A DNA stretch of 64,000 bases from Streptomyces sp. NBC_00654 (GCF_026341775.1 NZ_JAPEOB010000001.1:1736001-1800000), one strand, 5' to 3'. Shown: positions 18,692 through 27,987, counted from the first letter of the stretch. Notes: generated by a model from the letters alone, not told the origin. Program-made: numbers and translations.

Positions 18692-19666
18692 TCAGGCGGC
18701 CCCGGACATCGCGGCCGGGCCGCGGAAGGTGCGGCGGTAGGCGTTCGGGGTCGTCCCCAGGGACCGTACGAACTGGTGGCGCAGCGCGGCCGCCGTGCCG
18801 AAGCCGGTCCGCCCGGCGATCGTGTCCACCGTCTCGTCCGAGGTCTCCAGCAGATGCTGGGCCAGCAGCACCCGCTGCCGCAGCAGCCAGCGGTACGGAG
18901 TGGTGCCCGTCTCCTGCTGGAAGCGGCGCGCGAAGGTGCGCGGGGACATATGGGCCAGACCGGCCAGCTGCTCGACCGTCATTTCCCGGTCGAGGTGGCG
19001 CTCCATCCAGGCGAGGGTGTCCCCGACCGTGTCGCACCTGGTGCGGGGCAGCGGGCGCTGGATGTACTGCGCCTGGCCGCCGTCGCGGTGCGGCGGTACC
19101 ACCATGCGGCGCGCGATGGCGTTGGCGGCGTCCGGGCCGTGCGCCTGGCGGACCAGATGCAGACAGGCGTCGATCCCGGCGGCGGTGCCCGCCGAGGTGA
19201 TCACCGGCCCGTCGTCCACGTACAGCACATCCGGCTCCACGGCGGCCAGGGGGAAGCGCCGGGCCAGCTCGTCGGCGTGCCGCCAGTGGGTGGTGCAGCG
19301 GCGGCCGTCCAGCAGCCCGGCCGCGCCGAGGACATAGGCGCCGGAGCAGACGCTCAGCACCCGCGCGCCGCGCTCCACGGCCCGGCGCAGGGCGTCCAGC
19401 ACCTCCGGCGGATACTCCCGCTCCATGAAATGGCTGCCCGCCGGTACGGCGATGAGGTCGGCCTCCTCCAGCCGGCCGAGGCCATGGGGCGTGCTGATGG
19501 TGAACCCGGCGTGCGTCCGCAGCTCGGGGCCCTCGGCCGAGACCACCGCGAAATCGTGCACCGGCAGACCCTCGTCGCTGCGGTCGAGCCCGAAGACCTC
19601 GCACAGCACACCGAGTTCGAACGGGTGGACCTCGTCGAGCAGCAGGGCGGCGACATTTTTCAGCAT
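18692..19666 (-). CDS. nrdS: AraC/GlxA-family regulator, candidate NrdS
   Basis: Regulator of about 324 residues: a DJ-1/PfpI-like domain (residues 1-185, with the nucleophile-elbow-like SVCSGAYVLGAAGLLDG) and a C-terminal AraC double helix-turn-helix (MTVEQLAGLAHMSPRTFARRF, TVDTIAGRTGFG). In S. coelicolor the class I RNR operon is described as nrdABS with an AraC-like third gene, and this gene lies downstream of nrdB on the same strand. A 388-bp gap containing an opposite-strand small gene separates it from nrdB here, so co-transcription is uncertain. Confidence 0.8.
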   Translation of the reverse strand: MLKNVAALLLDEVHPFELGVLCEVFGLDRSDEGLPVHDFAVVSAEGPELRTHAGFTISTPHGLGRLEEADLIAVPAGSHFMEREYPPEVLDALRRAVERGARVLSVCSGAYVLGAAGLLDGRRCTTHWRHADELARRFPLAAVEPDVLYVDDGPVITSAGTAAGIDACLHLVRQAHGPDAANAIARRMVVPPHRDGGQAQYIQRPLPRTRCDTVGDTLAWMERHLDREMTVEQLAGLAHMSPRTFARRFQQETGTTPYRWLLRQRVLLAQHLLETSDETVDTIAGRTGFGTAAALRHQFVRSLGTTPNAYRRTFRGPAAMSGAA

Positions 19667-19747
19667 GACGCCAGTGTGGCAGTAATTCGATGCTGTATGA
19701 CAGTCCTGCCACTGCCGGAACGGGTCCGCACGGACGACAGTAGAGGC

Positions 19748-19960
19748 GTGAACACATTCCTGAACTACCTGGGCATAACGGCTGTTTTCGCACTCTTCCT
19801 GCTGCCGACGTTCTTCGGGCTCGCCCGTGAACGCCGCATCGACCGGGAGCTGAGAGAAGCGGAACGGGCACACGGGGCGGAGCCCCCGCGAACGAAGGGC
19901 GCCGCGCGGCCGGTCACGGCCACACGGCGCCCCTCCCCCCGGAGCTGGGCCAGGATCTGA
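19748..19960 (+). CDS. small single-span membrane protein
   Basis: A 70-residue protein starting at GTG 19748, with GAGG five bases upstream. Residues about 4-24 form one hydrophobic helix (FLNYLGITAVFALFLLPTF), followed by a charged Arg/Glu-rich tail (RERRIDRELREAERA). The domain is unknown. It is divergent from the AraC-type gene and convergent with nrdB. Confidence 0.65.
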   Translation: MNTFLNYLGITAVFALFLLPTFFGLARERRIDRELREAERAHGAEPPRTKGAARPVTATRRPSPRSWARI

Positions 19961-19989
19961 CCCGGGCCGGGATCCGGTCCGGGCCCGGC

Positions 19990-20011
19990 GGACGGCCCGG
20001 AGAGGCCGTCC
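19990..20011 (-). terminator. possible terminator of nrdB
   Basis: GGACGGCC and GGCCGTCC arms (19990-19997, 20004-20011) around a six-base loop, 43 bp beyond the nrdB stop. No T-tract is visible. Confidence 0.35.
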
Positions 20012-20054
20012 CTGAGGAGTCGTCCTCCAGCAGCCGTCCTCCAGCAGCCGTCCT

Positions 20055-21071
20055 CTAGAAGTCGTCGTCGAAGCCGACCGACCCCTCCACCGCCACCTGG
20101 TAGGCGGACGGGCGGCGCTCGAAGAAGTTCGTCAGCTCCTGGACACCCTGCAGCTCCATGAACGAGAACGGGTTCTCCGAGCCGTACAGCGCCGGGAAGC
20201 CGAGGCGGGTGAGCCGCTGGTCGGCCACGCACTCCAGGTACTGCCGCATCGACTCGGTGTTCATGCCGGGCAGGCCCTCGCCGCACAGGTCGCGGCCGAA
20301 CTGCAGCTCCGCCTCGACGGCCTCCTTCAGCATGTCGGTGACCTGCTGCTGGAGCTCGTCGTCGAAGAGGTCCGGCTCCTCCTTGCGGACGGTGTCCACG
20401 ACCTCGAACGCGAAGTTCATGTGCATGGTCTCGTCACGGAACACCCAGTTGGTGCCCGTGGCGAGGCCGTGCAGCAGGCCGCGCGAGCGGAACCAGTACA
20501 CGTACGCGAAGGCGCCGTAGAAGAACAGCCCCTCGATGCACGCCGCGAAGCAGATCAGGTTCAGCAGGAAGCGGCGGCGGTCCGCCTTCGTCTCCAGCCG
20601 GTCGATCTTCTCGACCGAATCCATCCACCTGAAGCAGAACTGCGCCTTCTCGCGGATGGAGGGGATCTCCTCGACCGCGTCGAACGCCGCCGCCCGGTCG
20701 TCCGGATCGGGCAGATACGTGTCGAGCAGCGTCAGATAGAACTGGACGTGCACGGCCTCCTCGAAGAGCTGCCGCGACAGATACAGCCGCGCCTCGGGAG
20801 AGTTGATGTGCTTGTACAGCGTCAGCACGAGGTTGTTGGAGACGATGGAGTCACCGGTCGCGAAGAACGCCACCAGCCTGCCGATCATGTGCTGTTCGCC
20901 GGGGGAGAGCTTGGCGAGGTCGGCGACGTCGGAGTGGAGGTCGACCTCCTCGACCGTCCAGGTGTTCTTGATCGCGTCCCGGTAGCGCTCGTAGAAGTCC
21001 GGGTAGCGCATCGGGCGCAGGGTCAGTTCGAAGCCCGGGTCGAGCAGGTTCTTGTTCTCGTTGGAGCTCAT
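20055..21071 (-). CDS. nrdB: class I ribonucleotide reductase beta subunit
   Basis: R2 subunit of 338 residues housing the di-metal/tyrosyl-radical cofactor. Metal-site motifs visible are FEEAVHVQFY (E..H with the radical Tyr four residues after His) and RDETMHMNFAFEVVD (E..H). The tyrosine is retained, so it is not the Phe-type class Ic. Start ATG 21071 overlaps the nrdA stop (TAATG). The C-terminal tail ending FDDDF should dock to NrdA. Confidence 0.96.
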   Translation of the reverse strand: MSSNENKNLLDPGFELTLRPMRYPDFYERYRDAIKNTWTVEEVDLHSDVADLAKLSPGEQHMIGRLVAFFATGDSIVSNNLVLTLYKHINSPEARLYLSRQLFEEAVHVQFYLTLLDTYLPDPDDRAAAFDAVEEIPSIREKAQFCFRWMDSVEKIDRLETKADRRRFLLNLICFAACIEGLFFYGAFAYVYWFRSRGLLHGLATGTNWVFRDETMHMNFAFEVVDTVRKEEPDLFDDELQQQVTDMLKEAVEAELQFGRDLCGEGLPGMNTESMRQYLECVADQRLTRLGFPALYGSENPFSFMELQGVQELTNFFERRPSAYQVAVEGSVGFDDDF

Positions 21072-23476
21072 TACTGGCAGGCCTCGCAGGACTCGGGGTT
21101 TTCCAGGGAGCAGGCGATGGCGTCCGCGTCGGGAGCCTGGGCCTGCTGTACGGGGATGGGGGCGGCGGCGGACGCCTGGCCGGACGCGGCGCGGGCGATC
21201 CGGGTCGCCGGGCGCGACCGCAGGTAGTACGTCGTCTTCAGCCCCTGCTTCCAGGCGTACGCGTACATCGAGGAGAGCTTGCCGATCGTCGGCGTCTCCA
21301 GGAACAGGTTCAGCGACTGGCTCTGGTCGAGGAACGGCGTACGCGCCGCCGCCATGTCGATCAGTCCGCGCTGCGGGATCTCCCACGCGGTGCGGTACAG
21401 CGCCCGCACCTCCTCGGGGATCCAGGCGAAGCCCTGCACGGAGCCGCTCGCCTCGCGCAGCGCCTCGCGGGTCCGGGCGTCCCACACGCCGAGCTGCTTC
21501 AGCTCGTCCACCAGATAGGCGTTGACCTGGAGGAACTCACCGCTGAGCGTCTCGCGCTTGAACAGGTTGGAGACCTGCGGCTCGATGCACTCGTACACCC
21601 CGGCGATCGAGGCGATCGTGGCGGTCGGCGCGATGGCCAGGAGCAGCGAGTTACGCATCCCGGTCTTCGCGACACGGGCGCGCAGGGCCTCCCAGCGCTC
21701 CGGCCAGTTCAGCGCGGTGTCGTAGTGGTCGGGGTGCAGCACCCCGCGTGCGGTGCGGGTCTCGGCCCAGGCCGGGAGCGGGCCGGAGCGCTCGGCGAGG
21801 TCGCAGGACGCCTCGTACGCCGCGAGCATGATGCGCTCGGAGATCTTCGTGGACAGGGCCCGCGCCTCGGGGGAGTCGAAGGGCAGCCGGAGCTGGAAGA
21901 AGACGTCCTGGAGGCCCATCGCGCCCAGGCCCACCGGCCGCCAGCGCGCGTTGGAGCGTCCGGCCTGCTCGGTCGGGTAGAAGTTGATGTCGACGACCCG
22001 GTCCAGGAAGGTCACGGCGGTCCGCACGGTGGCGTCCAGCCGCTCCCAGTCGATGGACCCGTCCGCCACGAACGACCCCAGGTTGACCGAGCCCAGATTG
22101 CAGACGGCCGTCTCGCCGTCGTCGGTCACTTCGAGGATCTCGGTGCACAGGTTCGACGAGTGGACGACGCGGCCCGGCTCGGCGGTCTGGTTGGCGGTCC
22201 GGTTGGAGGCGTCCTTGAACGTCATCCAGCCCTGACCGGTCTGCGCGAGCGTACGCATCATCCGGCCGTACAGGTCCCGCGCGGGCATCGACTTGCGGGC
22301 CAGCCCCCTGGCCTCCGCCGCGCGGTACGCGGCGTCGAACTCGTCGCCCCACAGGTCGACCAGCTCGGGCACGTCGGCGGGCGAGAACAGCGACCACTGC
22401 CCGTCCGCGTCCACCCGGCGCATGAACTCGTCCGGGATCCAGTGCGCCAGGTTGAGGTTGTGCGTACGCCGCTGGTCCTCACCCGTGTTGTCGCGCAGCT
22501 CCAGGAACTCCTCGATGTCCGCGTGCCAGGTCTCCAGGTAGACGGCGGCGGCGCCCTTGCGGCGGCCACCCTGGTTGACCGCGGCGACCGAGGCGTCGAG
22601 CGTCTTCAGGAACGGCACGATGCCGTTGGAGTGCCCGTTGGTGCCCCGGATCAGCGAACCGCGGGCGCGGATACGGGAGTACGAGAGGCCGATGCCGCCC
22701 GCGTGCTTGGAGAGCCGCGCCACCTGGTGGTAGCGGTCGTAGATCGAGTCCAGCTCGTCCTTGGGCGAGTCCAGCAGATAGCAGGAGGACATCTGCGGGT
22801 GCCGGGTGCCGGAGTTGAAGAGGGTGGGGGAGGAGGGCAGGTAGTCCAGCCGGCTCATCAGCCCGTACAGCGCGGCGACCTCGTCCAGCGCGTGCACGCT
22901 CTCGTCCTCGGCCAGACCGGCCGCGACCCGCAGCATGAAGTGCTGCGGCGTCTCGATGACCTGGCGGGTGTGCGGGTGGCGCAGCAGATAGCGGCTGTGC
23001 AGCGTCCGCAGCCCGAAGTAACCGAAGCGGTCGTCCGCGCCGTCGGCCAGCGACCGCTCGACCAGCGCGTCGAGCGCGGCGGCGTGCAGCGCCACGAAGG
23101 CGGCCGTACGGTCGGCGATCAGGCCCTCGCGGTGCCCCACGGCGACCGAGGCGGAGAACGACACCGCGCCCTGGCCCGCCGCCTCGTCGGCGATGGACCG
23201 GGTCAGCAGCCGGGCGGCGAGCCGGGAGTAGGCGGGGTCCTCGGAGATCAGCCCCGCGGCCGCCTCGGTGGCCAGCGAACGCAGCTCCGCCTCGTCCGAC
23301 CGGGCGTTGCGGCCGCGCAGCGCGGCGGCGGCGACCCGTCCGGGATCGGTGTCGGGCAGATCGACGGTGAGGTCCGTCAGGGTCCGCAGCAGTGCGGTTC
23401 CCGGTGCGTCGGTCGTGGGCTCCGTCGGTTCGGCTGCGGCGGCGGCTGAAACCGGATCGGCTGGCGCGATGGTCAC
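21071..23476 (-). CDS. nrdA: class I ribonucleotide reductase alpha subunit
   Basis: Catalytic R1 subunit of about 801 residues. Radical-site SSNLCTEI (N-C-E), the redox cysteines in SSCYLLDS and AVCNLGSVNLG, PTATIASIAG and the C-terminal dithiol ESCEACQ are all present. Start GTG 23476 has GAGGG upstream. The N-terminus is low-complexity Ala/Pro/Thr for 30 residues and I do not recognise an ATP-cone, so overall activity may lack dATP inhibition through a cone. A cobalamin riboswitch precedes it. Confidence 0.96.
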   Translation of the reverse strand: MTIAPADPVSAAAAAEPTEPTTDAPGTALLRTLTDLTVDLPDTDPGRVAAAALRGRNARSDEAELRSLATEAAAGLISEDPAYSRLAARLLTRSIADEAAGQGAVSFSASVAVGHREGLIADRTAAFVALHAAALDALVERSLADGADDRFGYFGLRTLHSRYLLRHPHTRQVIETPQHFMLRVAAGLAEDESVHALDEVAALYGLMSRLDYLPSSPTLFNSGTRHPQMSSCYLLDSPKDELDSIYDRYHQVARLSKHAGGIGLSYSRIRARGSLIRGTNGHSNGIVPFLKTLDASVAAVNQGGRRKGAAAVYLETWHADIEEFLELRDNTGEDQRRTHNLNLAHWIPDEFMRRVDADGQWSLFSPADVPELVDLWGDEFDAAYRAAEARGLARKSMPARDLYGRMMRTLAQTGQGWMTFKDASNRTANQTAEPGRVVHSSNLCTEILEVTDDGETAVCNLGSVNLGSFVADGSIDWERLDATVRTAVTFLDRVVDINFYPTEQAGRSNARWRPVGLGAMGLQDVFFQLRLPFDSPEARALSTKISERIMLAAYEASCDLAERSGPLPAWAETRTARGVLHPDHYDTALNWPERWEALRARVAKTGMRNSLLLAIAPTATIASIAGVYECIEPQVSNLFKRETLSGEFLQVNAYLVDELKQLGVWDARTREALREASGSVQGFAWIPEEVRALYRTAWEIPQRGLIDMAAARTPFLDQSQSLNLFLETPTIGKLSSMYAYAWKQGLKTTYYLRSRPATRIARAASGQASAAAPIPVQQAQAPDADAIACSLENPESCEACQ

Positions 23477-23600
23477 GGGGATTTCCCTCGCTCGGCTGGG
23501 GGCCGGCGGGGAACGGGGGCAGCCGGGCAGCACGGTGCCCGGGGCGGGGCAGCACTGCGTACGGCGTCCACCGGCCCATCCGCGAGGCCCGGACGTCTTG

Positions 23601-23626
23601 GCGTCCGGTTCGGTCGAGCCGGACGC
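23601..23626 (-). promoter_or_regulatory. riboswitch expression-platform hairpin
   Basis: GCGTCCGG and CCGGACGC arms form an 8-bp perfect hairpin directly after the aptamer. Its first base overlaps the last of the P1 3' arm, so the two helices abut and may compete. There is no following U-tract, so the mechanism (rho-dependent or translational) is open. Confidence 0.5.
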
Positions 23627-23727
23627 GCTGTCGACAGGTCGTCGGACTTCGGGTGTGCAAAAGCACACTGAATACACCGTTGCGGGACAGTTCCGGATTC
23701 GCACCGGATTCCCCTGCGGCGACAGCG
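23626..23727 (-). ncRNA. cobalamin (B12) riboswitch controlling nrdAB
   Basis: On the minus strand the conserved cobalamin core is present in order: GGGGAATCCGGTGCGAATCC, CTGTCCCGCAACGG, and the B12-box-like AAGTCCGACGACCTG. P1 is an 8-bp perfect helix, CGCTGTCG (23720-23727) with CGACAGCG (23626-23633). It lies 150 nt before the nrdA start. A B12 riboswitch on the Streptomyces class Ia nrdABS operon is established; it shuts the oxygen-dependent enzyme off when B12 permits the class II enzyme. Confidence 0.93.
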
Positions 23728-23738
23728 AGCACGAGCAT

Positions 23739-23776
23739 ACATGTGGGGGCCGCCCGATGAGGCAGCCCCCACATGT
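23739..23776. terminator. long hairpin upstream of the B12 riboswitch
   Basis: A 16-bp stem with one G-T pair (23739-23754 with 23761-23776) has a six-base loop. It lies between the end of the lipoprotein gene and the aptamer, so it probably ends the lipoprotein transcript. Only about 11 bp separate it from the aptamer, so the nrdA promoter must lie upstream of it or overlap it. Confidence 0.5.
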
Positions 23777-23865
23777 TGTGTCGCGGGCCGTGGTGGGCCC
23801 TGTCGGAGTGTCAGCCGGTGGGCGAGCGGCGGCAGGCCGGGGAGCGGCTCCAGGCCCCGTTCCCG

Positions 23866-23898
23866 GCCCGCTTCAGGCCCGCTTCAGGCCCGCTTCCG
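23866..23898. repeat. short tandem repeat, GCCCGCTTCAG unit
   Basis: About three head-to-tail copies of an 11-bp unit lie in the non-coding stretch between the lipoprotein gene and the nrdA leader. No function is evident. Confidence 0.5.
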
Positions 23899-23981
23899 GG
23901 CCCGTTCCCGGCTCCCTCTCCGGGCCCCCTCCCCGGCTGCTCCGGCCTCGTACGGCGTGATCTCCCCGGCCGCGGAATCCC

Positions 23982-24647
23982 TCAGCCGCTCGCTCCCACG
24001 TCGTTGTTCGGGGCCCCGTCGCCGACCGGTGGCAGGTCGCCGCGTTCGACGGGACCCGCGCCGGGTGCCCGGCCCGCCGGGGGCAGGATCTCGTCGAGTT
24101 CACGGTCATCCGCGCGGTGCGCGGCCTCGGCGGCCGTGCGCAGGGTGTCGCGGTCGACCTCGCCGCGGGCTCCGCCGACCCGGACGACGACCTCGCCCTC
24201 CGCGCGGGCGTACTCATGGCTGTCCGGCGTCGAGCGGTACCAGTTCGCGCCGTCCCGCTCGCAGGCCGCCGGTGTGCCCGGGCCCCCGCCGGGCCGCGGG
24301 CCCGTCGCGCAGTTCGACGCCGTGAGTGTGCCGCGCTCCACGGAGAGCTGGATGCGCTTGCCGCCGGCCGCCACGTAGAAGCTCCCGAAGCCGTCGTCGC
24401 CGAGGACGCCGACGGACTGCCGGGCCAGGGTGTACCCGGGGACCTCGGTCACATAGACGTGGCCGGTGGTGGTCTGGATGGCCGCGGCCCTGGCCTCCAG
24501 CGCGGCCCGGCCGGGCCCCGGGGCGGAGGGGGCCGCGCCCCCGGGGCTGTCCGCATCGGGTCCGGGGGCCGGCTCCGTGCCGCAGGCCGCGAGTGTCAGC
24601 ACCAGCAGCACGGGCCACAGCCCGGGGAGCGGGGAGCGAGGGTTCAT
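23982..24647 (-). CDS. secreted lipoprotein of unknown function
   Basis: A 221-residue protein with a signal peptide ending in the lipobox LAAC (Cys22), so likely membrane-anchored outside the cell. A Gly/Pro/Ala-rich linker (residues 25-50) precedes a domain beginning HVYVTEVPGYTLARQSVG that contains one cysteine pair (ASNCATG, AACERDG). The C-terminal 60 residues are charged and disordered-looking. No family is recognised. Confidence 0.7.
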   Translation of the reverse strand: MNPRSPLPGLWPVLLVLTLAACGTEPAPGPDADSPGGAAPSAPGPGRAALEARAAAIQTTTGHVYVTEVPGYTLARQSVGVLGDDGFGSFYVAAGGKRIQLSVERGTLTASNCATGPRPGGGPGTPAACERDGANWYRSTPDSHEYARAEGEVVVRVGGARGEVDRDTLRTAAEAAHRADDRELDEILPPAGRAPGAGPVERGDLPPVGDGAPNNDVGASG

Positions 24648-24688
24648 GCCCGCATCCTCGCGTACGGTGACCGCCGTGCACAGCCGGA

Positions 24689-24746
24689 GAACGGCGCGGG
24701 CCGCCGCGCCTCCCGGGGAGACACGACGGCCCGCGCACCGCCGTTC
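24689..24746. terminator. possible terminator after mctP
   Basis: GCGGGCCG and CGGCCCGC arms with an outer imperfect GAACGG/CCGTTC extension enclose a 24-base loop directly beyond the mctP stop. Confidence 0.35.
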
Positions 24747-24753
24747 CGGCCGG

Positions 24754-26388
24754 TCAGCGAATGCCCGGCGCGACCGCCGCGGCCGGCGGCAGCTCCGCCT
24801 CGACGCCGGGGTCGCCCACATCGGCCGTGTAGTCGGCCGGCGAGGTCTCGTCGATGCCCGCCGGGGCCTTCAGCGCGTTCAGGACGAGGGTCAGGACGAT
24901 CACGACCACCACGTTCAGCACGAAGGCCGTCAGCCCGATGTAGCCGATCTCGCCGATTCCCGGAATCTCCTTCGAGGAGCCGCCGAAGTGCTTCTGGGTG
25001 GGGCTCGCCACGCCGTACGCGGCGAGCGTTCCGTACGCCATGCCGGCCGCCCAGCCCGCGAGCAGCGCCCAGCGGTGGAACCAGCGGGTGAACAGCCCGC
25101 CGACCAGGGCCGGCATCGTCTGGAGGATCCAGATGCCGCCGAGCAGCTGGAAGTTGATCGCGACCGTCTTGTCCATGGTGAGGACGAAGACCAGGGCCCC
25201 GACCTTGACCAGGAGCGAGACCACCTTGGAGACCTTGGTCTCCTGGGCGGGGGTCGCGTCGGGTTTCAGGAAGTCCTTGTAGATGTTGCGGGTGAAAAGG
25301 TTCGCCGCGGCGATGGACATGATCGCGGCGGGCACCAGGGCACCGATGCCGATGGCGGCGAACGCCACTCCGGCGAACCAGTCGGGGAACATGTTCTCGA
25401 ACAGCTGGGGGATGGCCAGCTGCCCGTTGTCCACCTTCACTCCGGCGGCGATCGCCATGAAGCCGAGCAGCGCCAGCATGCCCAGCATCAGGGAGTACAG
25501 CGGCAGGATCGTGGTGTTGCGCCGGATCACCTCGCGGCTGCGGCTGGAGAGCGTCGCCGTGATCGAGTGCGGGTACATGAAGAGCGCGAGCGCGGATCCC
25601 AACGCCAGTGTCGCGTAACCCCATTGACCCATGTCGCCGGGAACCAGCGAGCCGCGCGGCTGACCGGTCGCCGGATTCTTCTGGGAGAACGCCTCGCCCG
25701 CCTTGGCGAAGATGTCGTCGAAGCCGCCCAGCTTGATCGGTATGTAGATGATCGCCACCGCGATCACCAGATAGATCAGGCCGTCCTTCACGAATGCGAT
25801 CAGCGCGGGCGCCCGCAGCCCGGACGAGTAGGTGTACGCGGCGAGCACGGCGAACGCGATGAGCAGCGGCAGGTCCCTGACGAACCAGTGCGTGGTCTCT
25901 CCGCCGCCGACGCCCATGACGTCCAGCACCGCCTGGATTCCGACGAGTTGGAGCGCGATGTAGGGCATCGTGGCGAGGATGCCGGTGACGGCGACCGCCA
26001 GCGAGAGCCCCTTGGAGCCGAAGCGTCCGCGGACGAAGTCCGAGGTGGTGACGTAGCCGTGCTTGTGCGAGACCGACCACAGCCGCGGCAGGAAGGTGAA
26101 GATCAGCGGGTAGACGAGGATCGTGTACGGGACGGCGAAGAAGCCCGCCGCGCCCGCCGCGTAGATCGCCGCCGGGACGGCGACGAAGGTGTACGCGGTG
26201 TAGAGGTCGCCGCCCAGCAGGAACCAGGTGACCCAGGTGCCGAACGACCGTCCGCCCAGGCCCCATTCGTCCAGACTGGCTTCGTTCTCGGCCTTGCGCC
26301 AGCGGGCCGCCATGAAGCCGATGACCGTGACGGCCACGAAGAAGAAGATGAAGACGCCGAGCGCGACGCCGTTCACACCGTCCTTCAT
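24754..26388 (-). CDS. mctP: solute:sodium symporter (SSS), MctP-like monocarboxylate permease
   Basis: Membrane transporter of 544 residues with about 13 hydrophobic segments. SSS-family hallmarks are GGRSFGTWVTWFLLGGDLYTA near the N-terminus and GIGALVPAAIMSIAAANLFTRNIYK. The protein resembles the actinobacterial and rhizobial MctP type that imports short monocarboxylates such as lactate or pyruvate with sodium. Its ATG overlaps the stop of the upstream DUF3311 gene (ATGA), a pairing typical of this subgroup. Confidence 0.88.
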   Translation of the reverse strand: MKDGVNGVALGVFIFFFVAVTVIGFMAARWRKAENEASLDEWGLGGRSFGTWVTWFLLGGDLYTAYTFVAVPAAIYAAGAAGFFAVPYTILVYPLIFTFLPRLWSVSHKHGYVTTSDFVRGRFGSKGLSLAVAVTGILATMPYIALQLVGIQAVLDVMGVGGGETTHWFVRDLPLLIAFAVLAAYTYSSGLRAPALIAFVKDGLIYLVIAVAIIYIPIKLGGFDDIFAKAGEAFSQKNPATGQPRGSLVPGDMGQWGYATLALGSALALFMYPHSITATLSSRSREVIRRNTTILPLYSLMLGMLALLGFMAIAAGVKVDNGQLAIPQLFENMFPDWFAGVAFAAIGIGALVPAAIMSIAAANLFTRNIYKDFLKPDATPAQETKVSKVVSLLVKVGALVFVLTMDKTVAINFQLLGGIWILQTMPALVGGLFTRWFHRWALLAGWAAGMAYGTLAAYGVASPTQKHFGGSSKEIPGIGEIGYIGLTAFVLNVVVVIVLTLVLNALKAPAGIDETSPADYTADVGDPGVEAELPPAAAVAPGIR

Positions 26389-26639
26389 GCGGAGGCACCT
26401 CCCTTGCGGGCGCGCCGGTCACGCTGCCACAGCTTGTACGCGACCATCGTCAGCGCGGTCGAGAGCAGCACCCAGAGCATCTGGTACCAGTAGAAGAACG
26501 GGATGCCGATGAACGTCGGATCGACCTTCGCGTACGAACCCACCCAGAGCATCGCCACGAACGGGGCGGCGAGACAGAGCGCGATCACCACTCTCGTGGG
26601 GGTGACCGTCGGTGGTTTCGCCTCGGTATCTGCTGGCAT
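26385..26639 (-). CDS. DUF3311 small membrane protein
   Basis: An 84-residue protein with two hydrophobic segments (VVIALCLAAPFVAMLWVGSY and FYWYQMLWVLLSTALTMVAY) and a basic C-terminus. DUF3311 proteins are regularly encoded just before SSS permeases and are thought to be accessory subunits. It is translationally coupled to mctP. Confidence 0.85.
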   Translation of the reverse strand: MPADTEAKPPTVTPTRVVIALCLAAPFVAMLWVGSYAKVDPTFIGIPFFYWYQMLWVLLSTALTMVAYKLWQRDRRARKGGASA

Positions 26640-26761
26640 GTGGTGACTCCGTCCCCTCGCTGATCACCGGCTGCGGTCCGCGTGTGCGTCCGGCAACGGT
26701 GATGTATCGGAGAGAGTCACGGACACGGGAGTCATCCGGTTCACCCGTACGGGCAAGTCCG

Positions 26762-26803
26762 CGCGCACATACGCGTGCCCGTACGGGCACGCGTATGTGC
26801 GCG
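26762..26803. repeat. perfect 42-bp palindrome
   Basis: Every base from 26762 to 26782 pairs with 26783 to 26803 with no spacer, centred on GTAC and built from alternating purine/pyrimidine (CGCGCACATACGCG...). It lies 120 bp upstream of the DUF3311-mctP operon, in the 304-bp gap to dasR. Confidence 0.85.
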
Positions 26804-26813
26804 TGCGTACGCG

Positions 26814-26860
26814 GGCCCGTGCGCGCACACGCGTTTGGAACGCGTGTACGTGCGCGGGCC
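26814..26860. repeat. 22-bp imperfect inverted repeat next to the palindrome
   Basis: Arms 26814-26835 and 26839-26860 around a TGG loop differ only at three transition positions that can form G-U pairs in RNA. It shares the GCGCGCAC/ACGCG word content of the neighbouring palindrome. Confidence 0.7.
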
Positions 26861-26870
26861 TGGGAACGGA

Positions 26871-26913
26871 CAGGTGCGGCGGCCGGGAAGGTCGTCCCCG
26901 GCCGCCGCACCTG
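26871..26913 (-). terminator. hairpin terminator after dasR
   Basis: Perfect 17-bp stem (26871-26887 with 26897-26913) starting 31 bp beyond the dasR stop. Confidence 0.75.
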
Positions 26914-26943
26914 TGCCGTCCCTGCCGCCGGGGCGGCAGGGCC

Positions 26944-27807
<864 letters not shown>

Positions 27808-27854
27808 TTAGGTGTCGGTCCTATAACGGACGCGAGTGCACTTCTTATACACCC

Positions 27855-27883
27855 TTGACACCCCTAAAGGTCTAGGCCAAGCT
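27855..27883 (+). promoter_or_regulatory. candidate dasA promoter
   Basis: TTGACA (27855-27860) and CAAGCT (27878-27883) with a 17-bp spacer. The first dre-like site overlaps the spacer and -10, placing DasR to block polymerase. Confidence 0.5.
27866..27881 (+). promoter_or_regulatory. DasR-responsive element (dre), dasA site 1
   Basis: AAAGGTCTAGGCCAAG matches 11 of 16 positions of the known dre consensus ACTGGTCTAGACCACT, keeping the central GGTCTAG.CC. Confidence 0.7.
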
Positions 27884-27889
27884 CCCGGT

Positions 27890-27905
27890 ACTGGTCTAAA
27901 CCATT
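27890..27905 (+). promoter_or_regulatory. DasR-responsive element (dre), dasA site 2
   Basis: ACTGGTCTAAACCATT matches 14 of 16 consensus positions. It is centred 24 bp after site 1, i.e. on the same DNA face, about 90 bp before the dasA start. Confidence 0.88.
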
Positions 27906-27987
27906 AAAGACCAGGTCCAGCCCCAGCAGTACTCGTCGAATGTCTTCGCGGTGGGCGGGGTTGCAGCATCCCTGAGGAGGGTTTGGC

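Noticed and set aside
26640-26943. Possible mobile-element terminal inverted repeats
   Set aside because: The palindromes have no transposase, no target duplication and lie between two intact core operons.
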